The notes beneath the pieces were generated by a model. It had not been told where the DNA came from and did no database searches. It worked only from the letters and a program-made list of their open reading frames with translations. The position numbers and the translations under genes are program-made. Positions 1 through 7,755 of a stretch of 24,719 bases of DNA are shown here, piece after piece; the first letter of the stretch is position 1, and each line of letters opens with the position of its first letter. The stretch comes from Longibacter sp051155795 (GTDB lineage Bacteria; Bacteroidota; Rhodothermia; Rhodothermales; Salinibacteraceae). The stretch is from positions 1 through 24,719 of the forward strand of contig NZ_DAXETW010000053.1 of the NCBI RefSeq assembly GCF_051155795.1, written 5' to 3'.

Positions 1-108
1 GTATCCGATGAAACCGGCGAGGCAGGAAACGAGGAAGATGCCGTCCGTGCGACTGATCGTCCCGTCGAGGGAGATCACGTAGAAAACAACCATCGCACCG
101 AGCATCAT
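1..108 (-). other. Inverted piece of the antiporter gene (fold-back or inversion)
   Basis: Read on the minus strand from 108 down to 1, this stretch gives 36 uninterrupted codons that begin MMLGAMVVFY, pass through SLDGTISRTDGIFLV and end AGFIGY. This is the part of a YrbG-type Ca2+/Na+ antiporter that should lie just before the forward frame at 107, which starts IGYLLYDAQ. The two pieces share the residues IGY. Read forward, the same DNA is broken by a TAG at 80-82. Bases 1-11 and 105-115 are perfect 11-bp inverted repeats. The segment is therefore inverted relative to its own gene. It is not a separate minus-strand gene. Confidence 0.85.
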
Positions 109-115
109 CGGATAC
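1..115. repeat. 11-bp inverted repeat bounding the inverted segment
   Basis: GTATCCGATGA at 1-11 is the exact reverse complement of TCATCGGATAC at 105-115. The arms enclose 93 bp. Position 12 against 104 breaks the match. If the inside is flipped, the left arm reads in frame as Tyr-Pro before Met-Met-Leu. A proline stands at the matching place in E. coli YrbG (from memory), so the left arm may be native sequence of this gene. Confidence 0.85.
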
Positions 116-664
116 CTGCTTTACGACGCGCAGAATAACGCGACGGCGCAGAGCATGATGGACGAAATGGACGTGGACGACGACGACATCGAAACGTCGT
201 CCCCGACCGACACGACGCTGATGAAAACCGCGTTCCTCGTCGGCGGCACCATCGGCCTCGCCCTGGGGGCGCACTTCATGGTCGACAGCGCCGTCGACAT
301 CGCGCGGAGCCTAGGAATCAGCCAGATCATCATCGGCCTGACCATCGTCGCCATCGGGACCAGTCTTCCCGAACTCGCCGCGTCCATGGTCGGGGCGATC
401 AAGAGCGAAGCGGATCTCTCCGTCGGCAATATTCTCGGCTCCAACCTCCTCAACGTGCTGTTCGTCGTCGGCACCGTCTCCATCATGTCGCCGCTCGACG
501 TCGAGCCGTCCACGCTTACGATCCACTTTCCGGTGATGCTCGGCATCTGCGTCATGCTCCTGCCCATTGCTTGGACACGCTTCGAAATCACCCGGCTGGA
601 GGGCGGCGTTCTCCTCGCAACCTTTTTGAGTTACATGACCTACATCGTCATCTGGACCGTCTAA
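107..664 (+). CDS. Calcium/sodium antiporter (CaCA family), 3' part
   Basis: This is the C-terminal half of an inner-membrane cation/Ca2+ exchanger that couples cation fluxes. The forward frame resumes at about 107 (IGYLLYDAQNN) and stops at 662-664. An acidic cytoplasmic loop (MDVDDDDIETSSPTD) comes first. The second alpha-repeat follows, with the hallmark GTSLPELAAS and then VGNILGSNLLN, the ion-binding core of CaCA exchangers. About three further hydrophobic helices end the protein. An ATG at 155 would give 169 residues but starts inside the loop, so it is not a natural start. The N-terminal half lies outside the window and its last 36 codons are inverted at 1-108. As the sequence stands the gene is broken. 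I think the break is more likely technical than a true pseudogene. Confidence 0.85.
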   Translation: MGYLLYDAQNNATAQSMMDEMDVDDDDIETSSPTDTTLMKTAFLVGGTIGLALGAHFMVDSAVDIARSLGISQIIIGLTIVAIGTSLPELAASMVGAIKSEADLSVGNILGSNLLNVLFVVGTVSIMSPLDVEPSTLTIHFPVMLGICVMLLPIAWTRFEITRLEGGVLLATFLSYMTYIVIWTV

Positions 665-807
665 ACGAGAACAGCCGGCCGCTGCATTTCTTCCGTCACC
701 CCGGCGCCTGGATCTGTCCCGGTTCGTTTCCACCCCGCTGCACGTGAACCTGCCCGCCGATCCATGGGTACGATCGGCGCTGTCGACTCCTTCCTCCGCC
801 GACCCCC

Positions 808-2973
808 ATGTCGTTCTCCTTCGGATACTCGCCGATTCTGCTCCTCGTTTGCATCCTCGCCGCGGGAGCGTTGACCGGTTGGAGCTACCGCCGGACCGTT
901 CCTCCGCTCTCCGGGTGGAGACGCGTTGTGCCGGCCGCCCTCCGCTTCACGGCCCTGACGGCGATTCTCTTCCTGCTCGCAAAACCGGTCGTTCAGCGGA
1001 TCAGCAACACGGAGCGTGCTCCCATCCTCGCCATCATGGTCGATGACACGCAGAGCCTGCGGGTAACCGCCGGGACAGCAGATACGACCGGCACGGGAAA
1101 CCGCTCTCACAAAGCCGTTCACTCGATTCTTTCGTCGGCCGGCACGCTTGATGGCAACGTACGCGTGTTCGCGTTCGACCAAACCCTTCGCGACATCGGG
1201 CCCCTCGCTGGCGCCCTCGACTCGCTGCGCACCGACGGCGAGCGCACCAGTCTCTCTGCAGCGCTTGACGCCGTTCGATCAGAATTCCAGGGCGAGAATC
1301 TCGGGGCGATCGCCCTCCTGTCCGACGGCCGGTACAACGCCGGTCGAAACCCCCTTTACGTCGCGGAGCGCTCCACCGTCCCGATTCACACCGTCACGCT
1401 CGGTGATACGACCGGGGCGCGAGACGTCCAGATCCGCCGCGTCACAGCCAACGATCTCGCGTACGTCGGGAGCGAAATGCCCGTCCAGGTCGCCCTCCGC
1501 GCCGCACAGGCCGCTGGAGACCAGGTGACCGTCCGCCTCATCCAGGACGGTACCACCCTGGATGACCAGACCATTCGTCTGCCGGCCGGCACGTCGGAGC
1601 GCACCGTAACCCTGTCGATGACGCCGGAGACCGCCGGACTTCAGACCCTCACCGTCGCGGTCACGCCACTGCCCGGTGAGGCCACCGAGCGAAATAACAC
1701 CGCGACGCAGACGGTGCGGGTGCTCGAGAGCAAGCGCCGGGTCCTCCTGCTGGCAGGCGCACCCTCGCCCGATGTGGGCGCCTTTCGGCGGGTCCTTTCC
1801 CGGGATAAAAATACGGACCTGACCGCGCGCGTTGCTCGAAAGGACGGACAGTATTACGAGGGATCGCTCCCGGACGATCTCACAGACATGGACGTGATCG
1901 TACTCGTCGGGTATCCCAGTCCGACGGTCTCGGATGGCGATCTCCAACGGGTGGTCGACGCCGTCACCGACGGCGTTCCGGTCGTATTTGCGATGCAACC
2001 GAACACAGATCTCGGTCGGCTCTCATCGGTCGCCGACGCACTGCCTGTCGCTCCGGAGCAAATCAGGACATCAACGATCGAAGCATTGATTACGCCGACA
2101 GCTCGCGGGCTTCGGCACCCGATCCTCGACGTCGAGAATGCTGGCACCGCACCATGGGAACAGCTGCCACCGCTTCGGTACAACGAGACGCGCTGGAGCG
2201 CGTCGCCGGATGCGCGCGTGCTTGCCACCCTTCAGGTGCGTGGGATGCAGATCGACAACCCCGCCGTCGTCGTTCGGAGTCGATCCGGCCGCCGGTCGGC
2301 CGCCATTCTTGCGTCCGGGACGTGGCGCTGGACAAATCTCCCCGACGATCTCGCAGCGGCCCGGGCCGTCTGGCCCGGTGTCGTCTCGAATCTGGTGCGG
2401 TGGGTTGCTGCGAGGGAGGACACACGACCGGTTCGCGTCTCCCCCGTTCAGGACATGTTTTCGGGCGGAGAGCGTGTCGAGTTCACCGGTCAGGTGTATA
2501 ATGAAAGCCAGGAGCCGATCAGCGATGCGTCCGTTGCCGTCACCATCACAGCCGATGACGGGAACGAGTACCCCCACTCGATGGAACCGGCCGGAAATGG
2601 GCAATACACCCTCGACGTGGGCGCGCTGCCGGAAGGCACGTACACCTACGAAGCCGCCGCGGAGCGAAATGACGCATCGCTCGGTACGGATCGTGGGACG
2701 TTTTCAGTGGGCACGCTGACGATCGAGTATCGCGAAACGCGGGCCGACCCGGCGCTCATGCGGCAAATTGCCGAACGCAGCGGGGGCGACGCTCTGACTG
2801 CATCCGACGCAGGTCGACTGCCGGAAGTGGTCCGGCAATCCGCCGGATTCAGCCCGAGGACCGTAACAGAGGAGCAGGAAACCGAACTCTGGCGAACCCT
2901 TCTTTTCCTCGCCCTCATCCTGACCTGTCTCGCGGGCGAATGGACACTACGGAAACGATTCGGGCTGGTGTAG
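808..2973 (+). CDS. Membrane-anchored VWA / GATase-like domain protein
   Basis: The protein has 721 residues. Two N-terminal membrane segments (about 5-24 and 43-62) precede a von Willebrand A-like domain (about 72-205). Its MIDAS signature is seen as DDTQS at 79-83, with the supporting threonine near 147 and SDG at 172-174. An immunoglobulin-like segment follows (about 215-305). A Rossmann/GATase-like domain then begins VLLLAGAPSPD at about 312 and runs to about 430. Near the C-terminus there is a carboxypeptidase-regulatory-like beta domain (FTGQVYNESQEPISDASVAV), and the last membrane helix is just before the end. This layout resembles uncharacterised BatA-like or periplasmic VWA proteins of Bacteroidota. 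The large middle part is probably periplasmic. A role in envelope assembly or protein scaffolding is possible but unproven. The usual MoxR/Bat partners are not beside it. The start is the first ATG before the membrane segment, with no ribosome binding site. Confidence 0.75.
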   Translation: MSFSFGYSPILLLVCILAAGALTGWSYRRTVPPLSGWRRVVPAALRFTALTAILFLLAKPVVQRISNTERAPILAIMVDDTQSLRVTAGTADTTGTGNRSHKAVHSILSSAGTLDGNVRVFAFDQTLRDIGPLAGALDSLRTDGERTSLSAALDAVRSEFQGENLGAIALLSDGRYNAGRNPLYVAERSTVPIHTVTLGDTTGARDVQIRRVTANDLAYVGSEMPVQVALRAAQAAGDQVTVRLIQDGTTLDDQTIRLPAGTSERTVTLSMTPETAGLQTLTVAVTPLPGEATERNNTATQTVRVLESKRRVLLLAGAPSPDVGAFRRVLSRDKNTDLTARVARKDGQYYEGSLPDDLTDMDVIVLVGYPSPTVSDGDLQRVVDAVTDGVPVVFAMQPNTDLGRLSSVADALPVAPEQIRTSTIEALITPTARGLRHPILDVENAGTAPWEQLPPLRYNETRWSASPDARVLATLQVRGMQIDNPAVVVRSRSGRRSAAILASGTWRWTNLPDDLAAARAVWPGVVSNLVRWVAAREDTRPVRVSPVQDMFSGGERVEFTGQVYNESQEPISDASVAVTITADDGNEYPHSMEPAGNGQYTLDVGALPEGTYTYEAAAERNDASLGTDRGTFSVGTLTIEYRETRADPALMRQIAERSGGDALTASDAGRLPEVVRQSAGFSPRTVTEEQETELWRTLLFLALILTCLAGEWTLRKRFGLV

Positions 2974-3286
2974 AGAAATCAAGGACGCGCCAGCCGGTGT
3001 CGCGGTGTGGTCATTGCACGAGGAACAGGTTGCCTGGCACGCTTGGGGGCCGTACCAGGAAAACTGGAGTCCAGCCGCGTGCACGGTACTCATGACGGCA
3101 TTCGCTGAATCTGCCCCTCAGGGTCGAATCTACCGGAAGGCGGTAACGTATACGGTTATACGATTCTTACCAGGCGTCAGACCATCGGAACCCTTCATGT
3201 TTCACCGGGTGATGCCGAACCGGCCGCCCGGCCGGAACGCACCGGAATGAGGGTCGACTTGTATCCGCGCACAGATCTGTTCCCTT
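2974..3286. other. 313-bp intergenic region, no convincing gene
   Basis: No terminator with a T-tract follows the VWA gene and no consensus promoter is obvious before the M20 gene. An 81-codon frame at 3005-3250 has no recognisable features and I do not accept it as a gene. The one visible structure is a nested inverted repeat at 3142-3171. Confidence 0.5.
3142..3171. repeat. Nested inverted repeat, possible operator
   Basis: GGTAA (3142-3146) is mirrored by TTACC (3167-3171). Inside them GTATA (3148-3152) is mirrored by TATAC (3157-3161) across CGGT. The stretch is more AT-rich than its surroundings and lies 116 bp before the M20 start. It could be a regulator site or the -10 area of a promoter. 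No matching -35 was found. The arms are short, so chance is a real alternative. Confidence 0.25.
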
Positions 3287-4681
3287 ATGCCATCCCGCGT
3301 TTCTCCCGTCGACATTGCTCAACTGCCGGATCACGTCGCCGACGTCGTTGCCGATGAAGCGACGCTTGCCCGGCTCCTCATTGCAATTCGGCGCCACCTC
3401 CACATGAACCCGGAGGTCGGAATGCGGGAGCATAGCACATCTCAGTTCATTCGGCGCACGCTGGAAGGCTACGGTCTCGATGTGACCGGGCCAGTGGCCG
3501 GTACCGGTCTGTACGTCGATATCGAGGGAACGAAAGCGACGGTGGACGGCCGTGCTCACCGCATCGGTTATCGCGCGGACATCGATGCCCTCCCGGCCTC
3601 AGATCAAAAGCATGTTCCCTACCGATCACAGAACCCCGGTGTCGCCCACCTCTGCGGCCATGACGCCCACACCTCCGTGGGCATCGGCGTTGCGTTGATC
3701 TTGAACGAGATGCGGGATCAGATCCCAGGCACGGTACGCGTCTTTTTTCAGCCGAACGAAGAAGGCTTGCCGAGCGGAGCCCCTCTCATGATCCGGTCTG
3801 GAGTGCTGGACGGCCTTGAGGCCGTGTACGGCATTCACGTGGATCCCACGCTCGACGTCGGCCGCTATGGCCTGCTTACGGGACCGGTCACCGCTGCCTC
3901 CGACCGGTTCGACGTGTACGTGCGGCAGGAGGGCACCGGGCACTCCGCCCGCCCCCACGAAGGGGCCGACACGGTCTGGATCGCGAACCAGATCATGACC
4001 CAGTATTACCAGCTCACCGGGCGCGTGACGGATGCGCGCAATGCCGCCGTTCTCACGATCTGTCGGATGCAGGGCGGAGATGCGCACAACGTGATCCCCG
4101 AAACGGCTCAGTTCGGCGGCACGCTCCGCACAATCAACCAGGCGGACCGGGAGACGATTCGCCGCCACATGCGCCGGACGGCGGAAGAATTCGGGCGAAT
4201 GTACGACGCCCATGTGGAGCTCGATTTCGAAAACGGGGCGCCCCCTGTCGTTAACGATGAACGCGCCGTTCGAAACGTGGCGCACAGCATCGACCACCTG
4301 TTCGGCGAGCAGGCCATCTACCAGATTCCGCAGTCGAGCATGGGCGGCGAAGACTTCGCCTATTACCTCAAAGAGCTGCCCGGAGCGTTCATTCGGGTCG
4401 GCACCAGCTCCAGCCCGAAGACCAGCTTCCCCCTTCACCATCACCACTTCGACATCGACGAACGCCCGCTCGCGCCGACGGCCCGACTAATGGCCCGCAG
4501 CCTGATCGACCATCTCGGCAATGAGGCGTTGATGGAGCAGTCCAGCCCGTTCCAACGAGAAGGCTACGACCTCGACGGCGTGTCGCTGCCGGAGACGCAG
4601 CCGCGGTCCGACCGCCAGCGCCCCGCATTCAACGCGAATGCATCGACCAGTGCCCCCCCATCAGAAAACGGGCAGCACTAA
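3287..4681 (+). CDS. M20D family amidohydrolase / carboxypeptidase
   Basis: This is a metal-dependent hydrolase of the family that holds N-acyl-amino-acid, hippurate and IAA-conjugate amidohydrolases. It probably cleaves an amide bond in a small acylated amino acid or peptide in the cytoplasm, as no signal peptide is seen. Family marks are RRHLHMNPEVG (35-45), RADIDALP (96-103), HLCGHDAHTS (121-130, metal ligands Cys123 and His125), QPNEEG (155-160, Glu158/159) and GIHVDP (182-187, His184). Near the end are SMGGEDFAYY and a run of four histidines (HHHHFDID) that should include the last metal ligand. The dimerisation (lid) domain lies between the metal-binding halves. At 464 residues it is longer than the usual 380-440, owing to a C-terminal tail rich in Ser, Pro and Gln. 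Substrate cannot be told from sequence. It appears to be a single-gene unit, since a terminator follows directly. Confidence 0.9.
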   Translation: MPSRVSPVDIAQLPDHVADVVADEATLARLLIAIRRHLHMNPEVGMREHSTSQFIRRTLEGYGLDVTGPVAGTGLYVDIEGTKATVDGRAHRIGYRADIDALPASDQKHVPYRSQNPGVAHLCGHDAHTSVGIGVALILNEMRDQIPGTVRVFFQPNEEGLPSGAPLMIRSGVLDGLEAVYGIHVDPTLDVGRYGLLTGPVTAASDRFDVYVRQEGTGHSARPHEGADTVWIANQIMTQYYQLTGRVTDARNAAVLTICRMQGGDAHNVIPETAQFGGTLRTINQADRETIRRHMRRTAEEFGRMYDAHVELDFENGAPPVVNDERAVRNVAHSIDHLFGEQAIYQIPQSSMGGEDFAYYLKELPGAFIRVGTSSSPKTSFPLHHHHFDIDERPLAPTARLMARSLIDHLGNEALMEQSSPFQREGYDLDGVSLPETQPRSDRQRPAFNANASTSAPPSENGQH

Positions 4682-4739
4682 ATTAATCGCCGTACTATCG
4701 CGCCGATCGGCAGTGACCCGCGCCGCAACGACGCACCCG

Positions 4740-4771
4740 GCCGACCCTACATCGGGGCGGCTTTTCTTTTT
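4740..4771 (+). terminator. Rho-independent terminator after the M20 gene
   Basis: GCCG (4740-4743) pairs with CGGC (4758-4761) and CCC (4745-4747) with GGG (4754-4756) around the loop TACATC, with one A/G mismatch. It is followed directly by TTTTCTTTTT (4762-4771). The hairpin lies 59 bp after the stop codon and 5 bp before the -35 of the next promoter. Confidence 0.75.
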
Positions 4772-4775
4772 CCGC

Positions 4776-4804
4776 TTGCCTATCGTTAGTGTTTTATATA
4801 TAAT
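4776..4804 (+). promoter_or_regulatory. Sigma70-like promoter and AT-rich leader of the lamin-tail gene
   Basis: TTGCCT (4776-4781) and a perfect TATAAT (4799-4804) are separated by 17 bp. From about 4785 to 4835 the DNA is almost pure A/T, a sharp island in GC-rich sequence. Transcription would begin near 4811, leaving a leader of about 36 bases. AT-rich leaders are known to help translation in Bacteroidota, which fits the lack of a clear ribosome binding site. Confidence 0.75.
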
Positions 4805-4846
4805 TATTAATACAACTGTTTAATTAATCATTTATAGGGTCTCAGC

Positions 4847-6634
4847 ATGCTCTTTTCGATCGTGGGACTGCTGCTGATGCCGTTTTTCACGGGTTCCGCC
4901 TTGTCGGCAGATACGCGTGACGATACGCCATATCCCTTCGGCCCGCTAATCGTGAACGAGATCCATGCAGCCCCGGACGATACCCAGGCTGAGTTCATCG
5001 AGATTCTGAACCGCTCTGGTACGTCCGTTCCGCTCACGAACGTTGCATACGCCGACGGAAATGAAGACTACGATCTCGTGCTCCCGTCGGGCCGCCCGGA
5101 TGTGACGTCCGTGGTCGAACCGGGGCAGTACCTCGTCCTGGTCCGCGACTCTGTCGCCGCAGCGCGAGCGTTTCCCGATCTGTGGGAAACGGAGAACGCC
5201 GCCGCTGTAGTGATCGCGCCGCCGGGCTGGGAGGGTCTCAACAACGGAGGCGACGATGTATTCATCCGGATCGGAACGGAGATTTCAGACCGGGTAACGT
5301 ACGGAGCCAACCTGCAGCGGGGAGTCTCCCTCGAACGGATTGACCCGAACGCGCCATCAGCCGAGTTCAACTTTCTCCCGTCCACCGCCACGGCCTCCCC
5401 CGGACAGCGCAACACGCGCTTCGACCCGGATACCGAGGCACCGCTCATGGTCTTCGCAGAAGAGATCTCACCGTCCGCGGACGGGTCAGACCGCCTGGAG
5501 ATTTTCATGAGTGAAAGCGTTCAGACGGAAGGCGTGGACGCGTCCGTCTTCCAGGTTGGAGACCGGTCGGTCCGGGAAGTGACGATCTCAGACGATGGGC
5601 GCACCATCCGTCTCGTCCTGTCGACGCGACTCGCCGGGGCGACCCAGGCCATGACCGTTCGAGCCGTTGGGCTGAGGGATCGGACGGGCAACCGGCGCGC
5701 GGCGGACACCATCTCCGTCGCGCTTCAGCCCGACGCGGGACATCTGCGAATCACCGAGATCATGTATGATCCCCGGACGAATGCCTACGACGGATGGCCC
5801 GATCAGACCGAATACGTGGAGATGCTGAACACGTCGGATCGCCGGTTGACCCTCCACCGCATCGTGCTGACGGGTGCTGCGGACGAACACGGTGATCGTG
5901 ACCGCTTGGCGACCGTGAACCGCCGGATTGCCCTTGCTCCGGGCCGATATGCCCTGGTGTATGCTGCCGGCGACCTTCCGGGCGATACGCAAGCAACCCG
6001 CTTGTCGTCCCTGCATCAGGCGTTTCCCTCATCGTCCGACGTGGACGCGGTGCGGTTCGAGGAGCCGGCATCCAGTCTTCGCCTCCGCAATTCCGGTCGC
6101 AGCATATTGTTGCGAACTGCGACCGGCACCCTACTCGACAGCGTCCGGTACGATCCGGCCTGGCATGTCTCCGACCTCGCGTCCACGGACGGCGTCTCGC
6201 TGTCCCGGATCAGCGCCGCGGCGAGGAGCAACCGGGCCGAAACCTGGACGTCCAGCGCTCACCCCGACGGGGGTACGCCCGGTCGCGCGAACGAGGTGAA
6301 TTTGCCGGCCTCCCCTTCTTCCGCGGCAGCCGTTTCGGTCTCCCCCTCCCCTTTCAGCATACAGCGGGACGGTGCCACACGCATCCAATATCGTCTACGT
6401 CAGCCGGCGGGGACCCTTCGCGTACGAATCTTTGACGCACACGGTCGACCGGTACGCACCCTTGTCGACACTCGGCGATCGGCATCGGCGGGGGAAATCT
6501 TATGGGACGGTCGAACCGACACCGGGCAGGCCGTCCGGATGGGGATTTACATTATCCTGTTCGAATCGGTGGATATCGACGGTGCGTCCATCCAGACAGC
6601 ACGCGTACCGGTCGTCGTGGCGCGCGGCCGCTAA
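4847..6634 (+). CDS. Secreted lamin-tail-domain (LTD) protein with T9SS/FlgD-like C-terminus
   Basis: The protein has 595 residues. A signal peptide is likely at 1-20 (hydrophobic FSIVGLLLMPFF, cleavage near ALSA). Two lamin-tail domains are seen. The first starts PLIVNEIHAAP (about 33) and ends near TASPGQRN (182-189). The second starts LRITEIMYDP (about 300) and ends near GGTPGRANE. Between them (about 198-292) lies a Big_5/SbsA-like Ig domain typical of surface proteins. The C-terminal part (about 500-595) reads VRIFDAHGRPVRTLVD and then WDGRTDTGQAVRMGIYI, the FlgD-like Ig fold used as a sorting or anchor module by type IX-secreted proteins. It is probably exported to the cell surface or medium. 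LTDs in bacteria often sit beside nucleases or hydrolases, but no catalytic domain is visible here, so a binding or structural role is more likely. It has its own strong promoter. Confidence 0.8.
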   Translation: MLFSIVGLLLMPFFTGSALSADTRDDTPYPFGPLIVNEIHAAPDDTQAEFIEILNRSGTSVPLTNVAYADGNEDYDLVLPSGRPDVTSVVEPGQYLVLVRDSVAAARAFPDLWETENAAAVVIAPPGWEGLNNGGDDVFIRIGTEISDRVTYGANLQRGVSLERIDPNAPSAEFNFLPSTATASPGQRNTRFDPDTEAPLMVFAEEISPSADGSDRLEIFMSESVQTEGVDASVFQVGDRSVREVTISDDGRTIRLVLSTRLAGATQAMTVRAVGLRDRTGNRRAADTISVALQPDAGHLRITEIMYDPRTNAYDGWPDQTEYVEMLNTSDRRLTLHRIVLTGAADEHGDRDRLATVNRRIALAPGRYALVYAAGDLPGDTQATRLSSLHQAFPSSSDVDAVRFEEPASSLRLRNSGRSILLRTATGTLLDSVRYDPAWHVSDLASTDGVSLSRISAAARSNRAETWTSSAHPDGGTPGRANEVNLPASPSSAAAVSVSPSPFSIQRDGATRIQYRLRQPAGTLRVRIFDAHGRPVRTLVDTRRSASAGEILWDGRTDTGQAVRMGIYIILFESVDIDGASIQTARVPVVVARGR

Positions 6635-6763
6635 ATGGGACCGCCAGCGCCGGACCCGAACGGAACAGTGTTGCCACATATACGGTATCGGATTGGCAGC
6701 AGGCCGGGTGTCCCGACCCGGCGTCACGTACCCCTTTCGAAGCAAACGACTCGGCCTCCCGTC

Positions 6764-7123
6764 ATGGCGGAAGCAACAACGAAGACCGCGGCCAACGCCC
6801 CCATCGAGATGAGTTCCACGGCCGCCCAAGAGATTCGCAAGATCATGCGGACCAAGAAGATTCCCGATGGCTATGGTCTGCGCGTGGGCGTGAAGGGCGG
6901 TGGCTGCTCAGGTATGAGTTACGTGCTCGGTTTCGACAAACAACGTGAGCACGATTCCGAATTTGACATCGACGGCATCCCCGTCTTCATGGATAAGCGG
7001 CACGGCCTATACTTGATGGGAACGATGATCGACTACCATGACGGGCTGAATGCGCGTGGCTTCACGTTCGATAACCCGAATGCCACCGAAACGTGCGGAT
7101 GCGGCGCGAGCTTCGCATCCTGA
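6764..7123 (+). CDS. A-type iron-sulfur cluster assembly protein (HesB/IscA/SufA/ErpA)
   Basis: This small cytoplasmic protein carries and delivers Fe-S clusters to apo-enzymes. The start at 6764 gives 119 residues. The three cluster-binding cysteines are present in the family pattern: Cys48 in GGGCSGMSY, and Cys111 and Cys113 in ETCGCGASF at the C-terminus. The same frame is open back to 6635, but those 43 codons are Pro/Arg-rich, unlike the family, and directly abut the stop of the preceding gene, so the later ATG is preferred. No suf or isc genes flank it, so it stands apart from the main assembly operon. I cannot separate SufA, IscA and ErpA by sequence alone. A terminator hairpin follows 31 bp after the stop. 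Confidence 0.9.
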   Translation: MAEATTKTAANAPIEMSSTAAQEIRKIMRTKKIPDGYGLRVGVKGGGCSGMSYVLGFDKQREHDSEFDIDGIPVFMDKRHGLYLMGTMIDYHDGLNARGFTFDNPNATETCGCGASFAS

Positions 7124-7154
7124 GGCCTTAGCAAACCGGTCCGGCCGGTCTGTA

Positions 7155-7192
7155 GAAGCCGGTGTGCACCTCCAGCGGTGTGCACCGGCTTC
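7155..7192 (+). terminator. Hairpin terminator after the Fe-S carrier gene
   Basis: GAAGCCGGTG (7155-7164) pairs with CACCGGCTTC (7183-7192). After a 2-base internal mismatch, CACC (7167-7170) pairs with GGTG (7177-7180) around TCCAGC. The tail CCCTTTCT is only partly T-rich, so the stem carries most of the evidence. Confidence 0.65.
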
Positions 7193-7755
7193 CCCTTTCT
7201 GTGCGCACAGCCGGGTACGTATTGACATTATTACAGGCGCTTCGCAGGCGGACGGCCTACCCATCAGGGTCGCCGTTCGTCTTTGTTTAGAGTGGGAGGC
7301 ACGCCGGCGGCCCTGCCATGATACCGACCGGGATCGTCGTCAGCGCCCCCCATCCCGCTATTTTCGGCGACGCCGCCGCGATGTCGCGTCTCCCGATCGA
7401 TCGTGATTGGGACGTTTGTATCCTGCTGAGCGACGTACAATCGACGTTTTCATCCCCTTCAGGCACGAGGGGACGCAGGAACAGTGCGCGGAAGGGCACG
7501 GTTAGTGCGATGACGCTGATTACCCCGCCTCTTCGACCGCGCGGACCCGACCGATGCCGGATGCCGGCGTCACGGGAGTCGCTGGAGAGAGCCGCGGGCT
7601 TCCCCCGCGCCGGCGGATGCGGAAGCTGTGTAGTCACGTGTGCAGGCCGGTGCGCTTTCGGCGCGTAAGCCGCTACCTGCAACGTTCAGATTTTCCCCTC
7701 GTGCCCGCGCTTGCAGCCCCCTGCGAGTGCGCGAGACCCTGGAAAACCATTTAGT
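7193..7755. other. 563-bp region before clpC without a recognisable gene
   Basis: Open frames here (for example 7318-7668 forward and 7287-7682 reverse) have Arg/Pro/Ser-rich translations with no domain and look like GC-driven noise. I see no CIRCE element and no clear sigma70 promoter. A perfect TTGACA at 7222-7227 lacks a -10 partner. A good -10-like TACAAT at 7436-7441 has only a weak TTTGTA 15 bp before it. A short hairpin CGCGGG/CCCGCG lies near 7590-7610. The region could hold the clpC promoter, a long 5' leader or a small RNA, none of which I can demonstrate. Confidence 0.5.

Noticed and set aside
3005..3250. 81-codon open frame in the gap before the M20 gene
   Set aside because: No ribosome binding site, domain or membrane segment is present, and the composition is like frame-shifted noise.
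7222..7227. Perfect TTGACA as a promoter for clpC
   Set aside because: Sixteen to eighteen bases downstream there is no TATAAT-like sequence (CAGGCG at the 17-bp position), and it is over 500 bp from clpC.
7318..7668. Overlapping open frames in both directions before clpC
   Set aside because: The translations are rich in Arg, Pro, Ser and Cys without any motif. Frames of this size arise by chance at this GC content.
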